From Astrobacterium formosum (GTDB lineage Bacteria; Pseudomonadota; Alphaproteobacteria; Rhizobiales; Xanthobacteraceae), in assembly GCA_030848545.1 (NCBI GenBank), contig JAVDCA010000007.1:124001-188000 (forward strand): 64,000 bases of DNA. The letters run 5' to 3'. The translations under genes were made by a program, and so were the position numbers. Below are positions 1-8,014 of the stretch, one piece after another. Each line of letters opens with the position of its first letter. The stretch's first letter is position 1. The notes below the pieces were generated by a model. The model was not told the origin of the DNA, made no database searches, and worked only from the letters and a program-made list of their open reading frames with translations.

Positions 1-1351
1 TCATGAAGTTCATCTCGAGCATCTCGCCGAGCACCATGCCGAGGATGATCGGGGCCACCGGAAAGCCGTTCTCCTCCAGGACCCAGCCGAGGATTCCGAG
101 CACCAGGAGGATGACGACCGCCAGGATCGAGTTGGTGATCGCAAAGGCGCCAACGATGCAGAACATCAGGATGATCGGGATCAGCAGCTGACGCGGCAGC
201 CTGAGGATCTGCTTGGCACTCTTGATGGCGATGAGGCCGAGCGGCACCAGCATCAGGTTGGCGATGATGAAAATGATGAACACGCCGTAGATGAGTTGCG
301 GATTGTGCAAGAACACGGTCGGGCCCGGATTCATGCCCTTCATGTAGAGCACGCCGATCACGATGGCGGTGATCGAATCGCCCGGGATGCCGAACACCAG
401 TGCCGGGATCCAGGCGCCCGCGAGCGCCGCGTTGTTGGCCGAGGTCGCGTCCACTATGCCTTCGATGTGACCGGTGCCGAACTTCTCGGGCTCTTTCGAG
501 AACTTCTTCGACACCGCATAGGTGATCCAGGCTGCGATGTCGCCGCCGGCTCCGGGCAATGCGCCGATCGCGACGCCGATCGTCGAAGAGCGTAGGAAGT
601 TGAACTTATAGCGCCGGATCATGGCGCCGATGCCCTTGAAGATGTTGCCGATATGGGCGCTGACCTGCTCGACCGGATCGCCGATCACCAGCGCTTGGCG
701 CAGCACCTCGCTGACGGCGAACAAGGCGATCATGGCGGGGATGAAGCTGATCCCCTGCAGGAGTTCGATCGAACCGAACGTGAAGCGTGGATGCCCGACC
801 ACCGGATCGATGCCGACGGTCGCGAAGGCAAGGCCGAGGAACAGCGAGGCGAAGCCCTTCACGGGATCGGTCGTGGAAATGAACACCGCACAGGTGAGGC
901 CGAGGCAAGCCAGCCAGAAGTACTCGAAGGACGAGAACTTCAAGGCCACTTCGGCGAGCCATGGCGCGGCGAATACGAGGATCGCGACACCGAACATGCC
1001 GCCCATCGCCGAGAAGACGACGTTTGTTCCCAGCGTCAGATCGAGCATGCCTTTCTTGCCGAGCTTGTAGCTCTCGTCCGTATAGGCCGCCGAGGCGGGC
1101 GTCCCGGGCATGCGCAGAAGCGCCGCCGGAATGTCGCCCGAAAAGATCGCCATGGCGCTGGCGGTGACGATGGCGCCGAGCGCCGGAATAGGATCCATGA
1201 AGAAGGTCACCGGGACCAGCAGCGCCGTTGCCATGGTGGCGGTGAGCCCCGGAATGGCGCCGACGAACAGGCCGAACAGCGACGCCAACAGGATCGTCAC
1301 GATGACGTCGGGCCGCACCACCAACAGAAATGCTTGAATGAGAATGTCCAT
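1..1351 (-). CDS. tctA: Tripartite tricarboxylate transporter permease TctA (3' end outside window)
   Basis: Large membrane subunit of a tripartite tricarboxylate transporter, which imports carboxylates across the inner membrane using ion gradients and a periplasmic binding protein. The frame is open from an ATG at 1351 to the window edge, giving about 450 residues of a family that is usually near 500, so only the C-terminus is missing. Typical TctA features are seen: an N-terminal membrane segment followed by FVGAIPGLTATMATALLVP, then GDIPAALLRMPGTPASAA, and strongly hydrophobic segments throughout. It lies 10 bp after tctB. The substrate cannot be read from the sequence. Confidence 0.93.
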   Translation of the reverse strand, partial: MDILIQAFLLVVRPDVIVTILLASLFGLFVGAIPGLTATMATALLVPVTFFMDPIPALGAIVTASAMAIFSGDIPAALLRMPGTPASAAYTDESYKLGKKGMLDLTLGTNVVFSAMGGMFGVAILVFAAPWLAEVALKFSSFEYFWLACLGLTCAVFISTTDPVKGFASLFLGLAFATVGIDPVVGHPRFTFGSIELLQGISFIPAMIALFAVSEVLRQALVIGDPVEQVSAHIGNIFKGIGAMIRRYKFNFLRSSTIGVAIGALPGAGGDIAAWITYAVSKKFSKEPEKFGTGHIEGIVDATSANNAALAGAWIPALVFGIPGDSITAIVIGVLYMKGMNPGPTVFLHNPQLIYGVFIIFIIANLMLVPLGLIAIKSAKQILRLPRQLLIPIILMFCIVGAFAITNSILAVVILLVLGILGWVLEENGFPVAPIILGMVLGEMLEMNFM

Positions 1352-1361
1352 CTGTGCGCCC

Positions 1362-1835
1362 TCAGACGAAGAGATCGAGGATGCCGCGCGGCAACGGCAC
1401 GCGCATGATCGAACCGAAGAAATAGTTGATCGCCAACGTGGCCACCAGCGCCGCGACCAGTGCCCAGAAAGGCCGTCCGCCGAATGCGATCGCCAGGACC
1501 GCGATGATGATGAAACTCACCGGCAGGAAACCGAGCGGATCGCCGGCGAAGATGTAGAACAGCAGCGCCGCGATCACGAGCAGCAAACGCATGACCTTGA
1601 TGGGAACGCCCAGCCAGGCCGGCCGCGTGAACCAGGGATCGCCCTGCCCGCGCGCCTGCCAACCGCGCTTGATCAGCAGCGCGCCGCAGATCGCCAGCGC
1701 CACCGACAAGATGCGCGGCAGGAGATCGGGCCCGTAGTTCTGTCCGGGAAATTCAGGAAACGGAATCGTCAGCGCCGCCATCACGGCAGCGAGGACCAAC
1801 AGCACAAGGCCGCAGATGGCATCGTTGGCTCGCAT
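1362..1835 (-). CDS. tctB: Tripartite tricarboxylate transporter small subunit TctB
   Basis: Small membrane subunit of the tripartite tricarboxylate transporter, 157 residues, the usual size for TctB. It shows an N-terminal hydrophobic helix (LVLLVLAAVMAALTIPFPEF), a conserved-looking PGQNYGPDLLPRILSVAL stretch, and two or three further membrane helices. It sits between tctC and tctA in the usual tctC-tctB-tctA order and is probably in one transcript with them. Its role is structural, since no catalytic residues are known for the family. Confidence 0.9.
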   Translation of the reverse strand: MRANDAICGLVLLVLAAVMAALTIPFPEFPGQNYGPDLLPRILSVALAICGALLIKRGWQARGQGDPWFTRPAWLGVPIKVMRLLLVIAALLFYIFAGDPLGFLPVSFIIIAVLAIAFGGRPFWALVAALVATLAINYFFGSIMRVPLPRGILDLFV

Positions 1836-1964
1836 CAGACAGGCTCCACAACTCGGCGTCGCCGCAGCGGCGCACGACCCTTGAATGCCACCTCGGCCCG
1901 GCAGAGACCGGGCCGAGGGTCAGCTTCCGATCGGGCCGTTTTCGGCCCGCGCAGTATGATCGGC

Positions 1965-2948
1965 CTATTTGGCGAGACCGGCCGACTTCATCGATTCACC
2001 CATGGCGGCGTCCGCCTTGACCATGAAGGCACCAAAATCCGGTCCTGCGGACCATGACATGCCGAAGTTCCGGTTGGTCATGAATTCCTTGTATTCCTTG
2101 GAGTCGTACGCCTTCTTGAGCGACGCCAAGAGCTTGTCGAATATGGGCGCCGGCAGATTCTTGGGTCCGGCAATGCCGCGCCACACGCCGGTCGCATACT
2201 CCGCGCCGGTGATTTCCTTCAGGGTCTGAAGATCCGGCAGCGTCGGATCGCGGCGTGGGGCCATCACGGTGAGGTACTTGACGCGGCCGGCATCGACCAG
2301 CGACTTGCCCTCGGGCGCAGAGCAGCACACGATGTCGACACCGCCGGCAACGAGGTCCTGCAGGCCGGCCGCGGCCCCGGTCGAGGGGACCCACGGGACG
2401 GCCGACGGCGGGATCTTCAACGCCTGCAACATGCCCACCAGCGCCAGGTGCCAGATGCCGCCTTGCGCAGTGCCGGAGGCTTTCAGCTTGCCGGGGTTGG
2501 CCTTGATGGCGTCGATGAGCGCCTTGAGATCCTTGTAGGGGCCATCGGATTTGACGATCACCACCGGAGCATCTTCGTTCACCAGCCCGATCGGCGTGTA
2601 ATCGGCCGGACCGAGCTGGGTGAGCCCCATCCAGTGCATCATCACGATCTCAACGGTGAGGAGGCCGATCGTATAGCCGTCCGGCGCCGCAGTCGCGATG
2701 GCACTGTGACCGACGACACCGTTGCCGCCAGTACGATTGACGACCGTCACCGGCTGGCCGAGATCTTTTTCCAGGAGCGTACCGACGATGCGCGCCACCG
2801 CATCGGTGCCGCCGCCCGCACCCCACGGGCAGATCAATTGGATGGGACGTGACGGATAGGCTTGCGCGAAGCTCGGCGCACCGAGCGTCGCAGTCGCCGC
2901 AGCACCGGTGGCCGCGGTCATGAACGTTCGTCTGGTCAGCCTTGTCAT
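1965..2948 (-). CDS. tctC: Tripartite tricarboxylate transporter substrate-binding protein (TctC/Bug family), copy 2
   Basis: Periplasmic binding protein of 327 residues that would deliver a carboxylate to TctAB. The start at 2948 is chosen because it follows an AGGAGG-type ribosome site and opens a twin-arginine signal (TRRTFM, then an Ala-rich segment ending SFAQA). A longer upstream open frame has no family similarity. Bug-family hallmarks are present: YPSRPIQLICPWGAGGGTD, VVNRTGGNGVVG and TAAPDGYTIG. About four residues in five match the neighbouring copy at 3237-4223, so this is a tandem duplication. It is 129 bp upstream of tctB and is probably the binding protein closest coupled to it. 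Confidence 0.93.
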   Translation of the reverse strand: MTRLTRRTFMTAATGAAATATLGAPSFAQAYPSRPIQLICPWGAGGGTDAVARIVGTLLEKDLGQPVTVVNRTGGNGVVGHSAIATAAPDGYTIGLLTVEIVMMHWMGLTQLGPADYTPIGLVNEDAPVVIVKSDGPYKDLKALIDAIKANPGKLKASGTAQGGIWHLALVGMLQALKIPPSAVPWVPSTGAAAGLQDLVAGGVDIVCCSAPEGKSLVDAGRVKYLTVMAPRRDPTLPDLQTLKEITGAEYATGVWRGIAGPKNLPAPIFDKLLASLKKAYDSKEYKEFMTNRNFGMSWSAGPDFGAFMVKADAAMGESMKSAGLAK

Positions 2949-3236
2949 GGAGAACCCCTCCTCGCGAGCCCGATGATCGGTACTCGCTTGATGCAGGCGC
3001 ATGCTAGGCGTAGCGGAACGGTAGACAAGTGGGGCAAACGGAGAAAATCTCGCCGCGCCACGATGAAAGACCGTCACGCGGCATGACGTGCGGGTTCCGA
3101 GGCGCGAACCGCGATCGAAGGCGCGGAACGTGCGATGCGCGCGTGACACTTCGCAAGGCATCGAGCGACATCGTGGCGCCGCTCGATGCCGAGCCGAATT
3201 ATCGTCGTGCGCAGAGCACCGTCTGCGCCGACGGAC

Positions 3237-4223
3237 CTACTTGGCGAGCCCAGCCGATTTCATCGAGTCGCCCATGGCGGCGTCCGACTTGGCCATGAAG
3301 GCGGCGTAGTCTTTGCCCGCGGCCCAGGACATGCCAAAATTTCGATTGGTCATGAAGTCCTTGAACTCCTTGGAGTCGTAGGCCTTCTTGAGCGACATCG
3401 TCAATTTTTCGAGGATCGGGGCCGGCAGGTTCTTGGGCGCCGCGATGCCGCGCCATGTGCCGGTCGCATAATCGGTGCCGGTGGCTTCCTTCATGGTCGG
3501 GATATTAGGCAGAGACGGATCGCGCTTTTCCGACATGACGCAAACATACTTGACGCGACCCGCGTCGACCAACGCCTTGCCCTCGGCGGCCGAGCAGCAG
3601 ACGATATCGACACCGCCCGCCATGAGGTCCTGGAGGCCCGCCGCCGATCCGGTCGACGGCACCCACGGCACCGCCGTGGCCGGAATTTTCAGCGCCTGCA
3701 GCATGCCGACCAGCGCCAAGTGCCAGATGCCGCCTTGAGCGGTGCCGGACGCCTTGAGCTTGCCGGGATTTGCCTTGATGGCGTCGAGCAACCCCTTGAG
3801 GTCCTTGTAGGGGCCATCCGCCTTCACGATGACCACCGGTGCGTCCTCATTGACGAGGGCGATCGGGGTGTAGTCGGCCGGGCCAAGCTGGGTCAGGCCC
3901 ATCCAGTGCATCATCACGATCTCGACGGTGATGATGCCGATCGTGTAGCCGTCCGGCGCCGCAGTCGAAATGGCGCTGTGTCCGACGACGCCGTTGCCGC
4001 CAGTGCGATTGACCACGGCGACCGGCTGTCCGAGATCTTTCTCCAGGAGCGTGCCGATGATGCGCGCCACCGCGTCGGTTCCACCGCCGGCGCCCCACGG
4101 GCAGATCAGCTGGATCGGCCGGGACGGATAAGCAGCTTGGGCAAAACCGGAGTTGCCGAGCGTGGCGGTGGCGGCGACACCGCCGGCAGCGGCCATGAAA
4201 GTGCGGCGAGTCAGTTTCGACAT
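3237..4223 (-). CDS. tctC: Tripartite tricarboxylate transporter substrate-binding protein (TctC/Bug family), copy 1
   Basis: Periplasmic binding protein of 328 residues, first gene of the transporter locus. The chosen ATG at 4223 follows a GAGGAGG ribosome site and opens a twin-arginine signal (LTRRTFM, cleavage expected after GFAQA). The mature part carries the same Bug signatures as copy 2 (CPWGAGGGTDAVARI, GGNGVVGHSA). The copies differ mostly in the signal peptide and in a segment near residues 235-265, which may alter ligand choice. The 288 bp between the copies hold no gene. Two binding proteins sharing one TctAB pair would widen the substrate range; that is inference. Confidence 0.93.
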   Translation of the reverse strand: MSKLTRRTFMAAAGGVAATATLGNSGFAQAAYPSRPIQLICPWGAGGGTDAVARIIGTLLEKDLGQPVAVVNRTGGNGVVGHSAISTAAPDGYTIGIITVEIVMMHWMGLTQLGPADYTPIALVNEDAPVVIVKADGPYKDLKGLLDAIKANPGKLKASGTAQGGIWHLALVGMLQALKIPATAVPWVPSTGSAAGLQDLMAGGVDIVCCSAAEGKALVDAGRVKYVCVMSEKRDPSLPNIPTMKEATGTDYATGTWRGIAAPKNLPAPILEKLTMSLKKAYDSKEFKDFMTNRNFGMSWAAGKDYAAFMAKSDAAMGDSMKSAGLAK

Positions 4224-4672
4224 TGAGTATCCTCCTCGCGAAGCGTTGTGGAATGCGCTCGCTCGATGCGGCGGAATGCTAAGCGCCGCGACGTGGCGGG
4301 CAAGGTAGGGGAACAACGCAAATCCCGTAGCTGCACACTGGCAGATCACGACACGTGCGTGAATCTGTTTTGCCGCCGCGTGCCTGAAATTCACACTGTC
4401 GCGTCCACGCGACGCGTCATCGAGTGCGCCGCCGTCGCACACGCGGCTGCGCCGTCGCGCGCGACGCGCGTCGATGATTGTCGCGAGGGCTCGCATGTCC
4501 GACCCGTCATCGTTCGGGATGCGCCCAAAAAATGCCGCAGGAAAAACTCACGAAAGTCTATGTTGCCATGCGAAACGCATGTGCTGCTATGCAGCATTCC
4601 ACTCTACTGCCTAGTGAATTTTCCCCTATATCAGGATCGCAACGTTATTCTGATTAGGAGTTACTCACCCCC
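4224..4672. other. Intergenic region between divergent tctC and DUF1127 gene
   Basis: No gene is supported in these 449 bp. The stretch separates two divergent transcription units and should hold both promoters. The last 100 bp before the DUF1127 gene are noticeably more AT-rich than the surroundings and contain two close palindromes, listed separately. Confidence 0.6.
4568..4596. promoter_or_regulatory. Two adjacent palindromes upstream of the DUF1127 gene
   Basis: ATGCGAAACGCAT at 4568-4580 (5-3-5 palindrome) is followed one base later by TGCTGCTATGCAGCA at 4582-4596 (5-5-5 palindrome). They lie about 80-105 bp before the DUF1127 start codon, in an AT-rich stretch. Adjacent palindromes of this kind are typical regulator sites, but no regulator can be named. 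Confidence 0.35.
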
Positions 4673-4876
4673 ATGAGCACCGCAACCCTCGCCCTTCCCC
4701 GTCCGCGCCGTCTGCGCGTCTTCGAATTTTTGGCCAATGTCATTGCCGGCATGCAGGACGGCCTGCGCATCTCCCGCCGTTACCATGAGCTCGCCGCGAT
4801 GACGGATGCCGAGCTCGCTGGCCTCGGTCTCACCCGCCAGGATATCGCCCGCGTCGCCATCCAATCGGCCGACTGA
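4673..4876 (+). CDS. DUF1127 domain small protein (YjiS-like)
   Basis: A 67-residue protein with a C-terminal DUF1127 motif (YHELAAMTDAELAGLGLTR followed by QDI). DUF1127 proteins are small basic proteins common in alphaproteobacteria; some are linked to phosphate and carbon metabolism and RNA turnover, but no function is assigned to this one. AGGAG lies about 11 bp upstream of the ATG. The gene stands alone, with its own AT-rich upstream region and a strong terminator at 4917-4970, so it is probably a monocistronic and well-regulated transcript. Confidence 0.85.
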   Translation: MSTATLALPRPRRLRVFEFLANVIAGMQDGLRISRRYHELAAMTDAELAGLGLTRQDIARVAIQSAD

Positions 4877-4916
4877 TGATTCGCCGCCGCCCCCGCGGCG
4901 GCAAAAAAATCCCCCG

Positions 4917-4970
4917 CGGCGCACCGCCGGCCTCGAACATGTTCGGGTGCCACGGTGCGCCGAATTTTTT
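4917..4970 (+). terminator. Rho-independent terminator of the DUF1127 gene
   Basis: A 9-bp stem (CGGCGCACC with GGTGCGCCG) encloses a second internal hairpin (CGAACATGTTCG) and is followed by AATTTTTT. It lies 40 bp after the stop codon. Confidence 0.75.
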
Positions 4971-5010
4971 CTCGGTCCAAGATTTGGTTCGCTCAGGTCG
5001 AATTCACGCT

Positions 5011-5038
5011 TTGCAAAGCCGGCGGGCGTTTGTTATAC
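5011..5038 (+). promoter_or_regulatory. Probable promoter of tRNA-Asn
   Basis: TTGCAA at 5011-5016 and TTATAC at 5033-5038 are spaced by 16 bp and end 19 bp before the tRNA. This fits a housekeeping sigma-factor promoter. Confidence 0.45.
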
Positions 5039-5057
5039 GGCGCGGGCTATCGCGCAT

Positions 5058-5132
5058 TCCCCGGTAGCTCAGTGGTAGAGCAACCGGCTGTTAACCGGTT
5101 GGTCGCTGGTTCGAATCCGGCCCGGGGAGCCA
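5058..5132 (+). tRNA. tRNA-Asn (anticodon GTT)
   Basis: A full cloverleaf can be folded. The acceptor stem is TCCCCGG with CCGGGGA, the D-arm follows GCTCAGTGGTAGAGC, the anticodon stem is ACCGG/CCGGT with loop CTGTTAA (GTT at 5090-5092), and the T-arm is GCTGG-TTCGAAT-CCGGC. The discriminator is G and CCA is encoded at 5130-5132. It has its own promoter and terminator. Confidence 0.98.
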
Positions 5133-5141
5133 CGCTTTTCG

Positions 5142-5175
5142 AGAGGTTCGGCTTGATAGGCCTGACCTCTTTTTT
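5142..5175 (+). terminator. Rho-independent terminator of tRNA-Asn
   Basis: An 11-position stem (AGAGGTTCGGC with GCCTGACCTCT, one mismatch) runs straight into a T-tract, ten bases after the encoded CCA. Confidence 0.8.
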
Positions 5176-5370
5176 CATTTTTGGATGCAACGCACCCGGT
5201 CCACGCGTTCCCATTGTCCCACCTGCGCACCGCCGCGCGCCGCGCTTTTTCGGTCAACCATCGACAAAGACACAGGATTCCTCCGGGGTTGCCGATCCGG
5301 CCGGGGTACAATACCGGTCCAGGCAATGCTCGCGTGACCCGTCCGCCGCGTGGAGCCAGGAACCTCGATC

Positions 5371-6336
5371 GTGACCAGCAAGAATCCTCCTCGCGACAAC
5401 TCTCCCACGCCCGCACCCGCCGACCCGAAGCGGCGGCACGAATCACTGCCTGGCGCGGCCCCCAAACCGGCGCAGGAAGATCCCGGCGCCACGGCGCGAA
5501 TCCAGGCGATCCTCGCCAGCGCGGGTTACCGCCGCGCCGATCAGGATATCGATTTCCTCGATCGCGACAGCACGCGGGGCGTGCGCTTGCAGATGGACTA
5601 CGCCAAGGCCGAGTTCTTGATGCAGGAGCATCGGGTCGGGCAGACCATCGTGGTATTCGGCAGCGCCCGCATCGGCGAGCCGGCGGCAGCGCGCCAGAAA
5701 GTCGACGCCTTGAAGGCCCTGATGGCAAGCGGGACAAACGATCCCGGGCTGGCACGGCGGCTCGCGGTCGCCGAACGGGTGCTGGCCAAGAGCGCCTACT
5801 ATGACGTGGCGCGCGACTTCGCGCGGCTCGTCAGCACCTGGAATCGCGCCGCGTACGGACCCGATCTGGTGGTCGTGACCGGCGGCGGGCCCGGCATCAT
5901 GGAGGCCGCCAATCGCGGTGCGTTCGATGTCGGCGCCAACACGGTCGGCTTCAACATCGACCTTCCGCACGAGCAATACCCGAACCCCTACGTCACACCG
6001 GACCTGTGCTTCCAGTTCCGCTACTTCGCCATGCGCAAGCTGCACTTTCTCCTGCGCGCCAAAGCGCTGGTCGCATTTCCGGGCGGGTACGGCACGTTCG
6101 ACGAGCTGTTCGAGATTCTCACCCTGGTCCAGACCCGCAAGATCAGGCCAATTCCCGTCGTCCTGGTGGGCGAGAAATTCTGGCGCCGCGCGGTCGATTT
6201 CGATTTCCTGGTTGACGAAGGGGTCATCGATGCGGAAGACCGCGAGCTGTTCTGGTTCGCCGAAACCGCCGCGGACATCTGGAACGGCATCCTGAAGTGG
6301 TACGAGGCGAGCGGCACGCCGCTGAAGCACGTGTGA
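5371..6336 (+). CDS. LOG family (TIGR00730-like) Rossmann-fold protein
   Basis: LOG-family proteins are phosphoribohydrolases that release cytokinin-type bases from nucleoside monophosphates, or nucleotide hydrolases of PpnN type. The catalytic nucleotide-binding signatures VVTGGGPGIMEAANRGA and FPGGYGTFDELFEILTLVQ are both intact. At 321 residues it is longer than plant-type LOG (about 200) because of an N-terminal extension, which is closer to the long bacterial forms. The GTG at 5371 is preferred because AGGA lies about 9 bp upstream; an in-frame GTG at 5350 would add seven residues. It converges on the DsrE/lipoyl operon with 26 bp between the stops. Confidence 0.88.
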   Translation: MTSKNPPRDNSPTPAPADPKRRHESLPGAAPKPAQEDPGATARIQAILASAGYRRADQDIDFLDRDSTRGVRLQMDYAKAEFLMQEHRVGQTIVVFGSARIGEPAAARQKVDALKALMASGTNDPGLARRLAVAERVLAKSAYYDVARDFARLVSTWNRAAYGPDLVVVTGGGPGIMEAANRGAFDVGANTVGFNIDLPHEQYPNPYVTPDLCFQFRYFAMRKLHFLLRAKALVAFPGGYGTFDELFEILTLVQTRKIRPIPVVLVGEKFWRRAVDFDFLVDEGVIDAEDRELFWFAETAADIWNGILKWYEASGTPLKHV

Positions 6337-6362
6337 ACGGTACTCGCCGCGGCTGCACCCAT

Positions 6363-6806
6363 TCATGGTTGCGGCGCGTTGGACCCAAGCCACGCCGCGA
6401 AAGCATCGGCGACGTCGGAGCCGGTGACAAGCCCGGCTCGCCAATCGTCGCCTGCCGCTCGGACCACCATCATCCAGCCCTGCCCGAACGCATCCGCGTC
6501 CATCAGTCCCGGATTGCCGATCAGCGCCTCGTTGTGGGCGATCACGACGCCGTCGAAGGCGGCGCGCGCCGAGCCCACCCATTTGCCGCCCTCGAGGACC
6601 GCGAAGCCTCGCCCCCTCTCGAAGTCGCGCCCGATCCGCTTCGGCGTGAACACCAGGACTTCGCCCATGAGCGCCACGGCCCATGGCGTGAACCCGGCCT
6701 TGAGCGTGCCGTCACCGAGCGGCTCGTACCAGATCTGGTTGTCGACGTCGTAGTAGAAATGTTCGGGATAGTCCCTGCCCTCCACGATCGCCACGGTTCG
6801 CCTCAA
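6363..6806 (-). CDS. GcvH-like lipoyl-domain protein, last gene of the selB-linked cluster
   Basis: A 147-residue protein resembling the glycine cleavage H protein. The C-terminal half aligns with GcvH: the hairpin around the lipoyl lysine appears as LEGGKWVGSA (Lys75 here) instead of ESVKAAS, followed by NEALIGNPGLMDADAFGQGW, which matches the GcvH tail. No gcvT or gcvP is nearby, so a role in glycine cleavage is unlikely. GcvH-like proteins outside that system serve as lipoate-bound carriers, for instance in sulfur oxidation. The start is taken as TTG at 6806, overlapping the dsrE-like stop (TTGA); GTG at 6794 is an alternative. Lipoylation is inferred only from the kept lysine. Confidence 0.72.
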   Translation of the reverse strand: MRRTVAIVEGRDYPEHFYYDVDNQIWYEPLGDGTLKAGFTPWAVALMGEVLVFTPKRIGRDFERGRGFAVLEGGKWVGSARAAFDGVVIAHNEALIGNPGLMDADAFGQGWMMVVRAAGDDWRAGLVTGSDVADAFAAWLGSNAPQP

Positions 6807-7198
6807 TAGGTCAGGACGCGGTATTCGCCGTCCATGATGTCCTGGATCATGGTGGCGGCGCCCATCAGGCCGCTGCACTCCTCTATCAGATCGCTCTCAG
6901 CCATATCGAACAGGTCGAGATTGGCGGGACAGGCCCAGAAGCGTGCACCCTGCTCGTGCGCCTCCCTGATCCAGTCGCGCACCGTCTTGGGATGGCCCGG
7001 CTTGATCGTGATGGCGTCGGCGACGCCACGCCGCATCAGCTTGCCGGCCGTCGCCGTGCAGACCACATCGACCTCGTAGTCGAGCGCGGCCGCCACCGCG
7101 GCGTGATAGAACGGCGCCGCGAGCTCCTCGGGATTGCGCGGATCGGTGTTCATCAGCACGATCAGGAGCCGCCGGCTCTTCGCGTCTGGCACGCTCAC
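6803..7198 (-). CDS. DsrE/DsrF-fold family protein
   Basis: A 131-residue protein with a DsrE-like alpha/beta pattern: LLIVLMNTDP strand, AAPFYHAAVAAALDYEVDVV helix and strand, and a closing MGAATMIQDIMD helix. Members of the fold carry persulfide sulfur on a cysteine. Candidate cysteines here are Cys47, Cys90 (FWACPANLDLF) and Cys108 (EECSGLMGA). It starts with GTG overlapping the previous stop (GTGA) and its own stop overlaps the lipoyl gene, so it is translationally coupled on both sides. Downstream of selB and fdhE it could move sulfur or selenium, but which one is unknown. Confidence 0.78.
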   Translation of the reverse strand: MSVPDAKSRRLLIVLMNTDPRNPEELAAPFYHAAVAAALDYEVDVVCTATAGKLMRRGVADAITIKPGHPKTVRDWIREAHEQGARFWACPANLDLFDMAESDLIEECSGLMGAATMIQDIMDGEYRVLTY

Positions 7199-7578
7199 TG
7201 GATCACTTCCTCGATTTTCAGCCGCCGCCCCCAGGCGTCGAAGAATTCACCTTCGTTCAACACCAGCCGGTCATCGGCAAGACGGCTTTCGAGCGTGCGC
7301 AACCGCAACCGCGCCGTCGCGTTGTCGAGCGGCCCGCCGCCCGGCGCGGCGACTGGAAAGAAGGCGGCGCCATCCCAGTCGACCCCGGCGCCGGCGAACA
7401 TCGTCACGATGTCTCCCCAGGTGACCTCGTCGCCGATCACGTTGAAGAAGGTGGAGCGCAACGGCGTCACGGCGGGCCCGGAAATCTCGACCAGCACCAC
7501 CAGCGCGGTGAAATCGCCGGTGGCGGCAAAGCGCGCTCCGAGCCAGGTCTCGAACGCGGTCGGTTCAACACTCGACAA
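7195..7578 (-). CDS. Unknown protein, second gene of the selB-linked cluster
   Basis: Not recognised. A protein of about 127 residues if it starts at the TTG at 7578, which has GGAG seven bases upstream inside the previous gene; no ATG fits. It is acidic, with alternating hydrophobic strands (FTALVVLVEI) and a central segment ITWGD-like (EVTWGDIVTMFAGAGVDWDG), and ends in a charged tail (RRLKIEEVIQ). No signal peptide, membrane helix or cysteine cluster is seen, so it is probably cytosolic. It overlaps the genes on either side, which supports a shared function with the DsrE-like and lipoyl-domain proteins. Confidence 0.6.
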   Translation of the reverse strand: MSSVEPTAFETWLGARFAATGDFTALVVLVEISGPAVTPLRSTFFNVIGDEVTWGDIVTMFAGAGVDWDGAAFFPVAAPGGGPLDNATARLRLRTLESRLADDRLVLNEGEFFDAWGRRLKIEEVIQ

Positions 7579-8014
7579 GGGGAAGCTCCACCACGCTCTG
7601 CTCGAACAGGACCCAGAACGGCCGGCCACGGCTTTCGAGATACCAGGCCTCGAAGGCGGCGAGCTCGGCGGCCACGTCCGGCACCGCGCCGTCCACCGGC
7701 GTCATGGCGGCGAACATCGCCCGCGCGACCGCATCGAAGCGCACCTGCACTTCGGCACGGCTTTCGTCCTGCGTCTCCCAGCCGAGCCTGTCCGTCAGTG
7801 CCGCGCGTATCCTCGCCAGTGCGGCCGTTTCGTCCTCGGCGTCCGCGATGGCGCCGGCCACCGCCTTCATCCAGTTGAGGCGGCGATACGAAAACGCCCG
7901 TTCGGTCTCGAGCGTGGCGATACGCGCCGACGCGTCGCGTCGGAATTCGGCCTCTGCGGCTTGGGCATTACGCGCGGCGGCGGCGAGCGCGTCGAGATAG
8001 GTGACTTGCGTCAT
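7565..8014 (-). CDS. Unknown helical protein, first gene of the selB-linked cluster
   Basis: Not recognised. A 149-residue protein that is almost entirely helical by composition, with an Ala/Glu/Arg-rich N-terminal half (residues 5-60, possible coiled coil) and a segment LNWMKAVAGAIADAEDE. Its ATG at 8014 overlaps the selB stop (ATGA), so it is read directly after selB and past tRNA-Sec. It ends VVELPLVEC, with one C-terminal cysteine. It is soluble, with no export signal. The tight overlaps on both sides argue that it is real and belongs with the next three genes. Confidence 0.68.
   Translation of the reverse strand: MTQVTYLDALAAAARNAQAAEAEFRRDASARIATLETERAFSYRRLNWMKAVAGAIADAEDETAALARIRAALTDRLGWETQDESRAEVQVRFDAVARAMFAAMTPVDGAVPDVAAELAAFEAWYLESRGRPFWVLFEQSVVELPLVEC

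Noticed and set aside
4881..4908. GC-rich hairpin with an A-run right after the DUF1127 stop
   Set aside because: On the plus strand it is followed by A, not T, and no minus-strand gene needs a terminator there; the true terminator is at 4917-4970.
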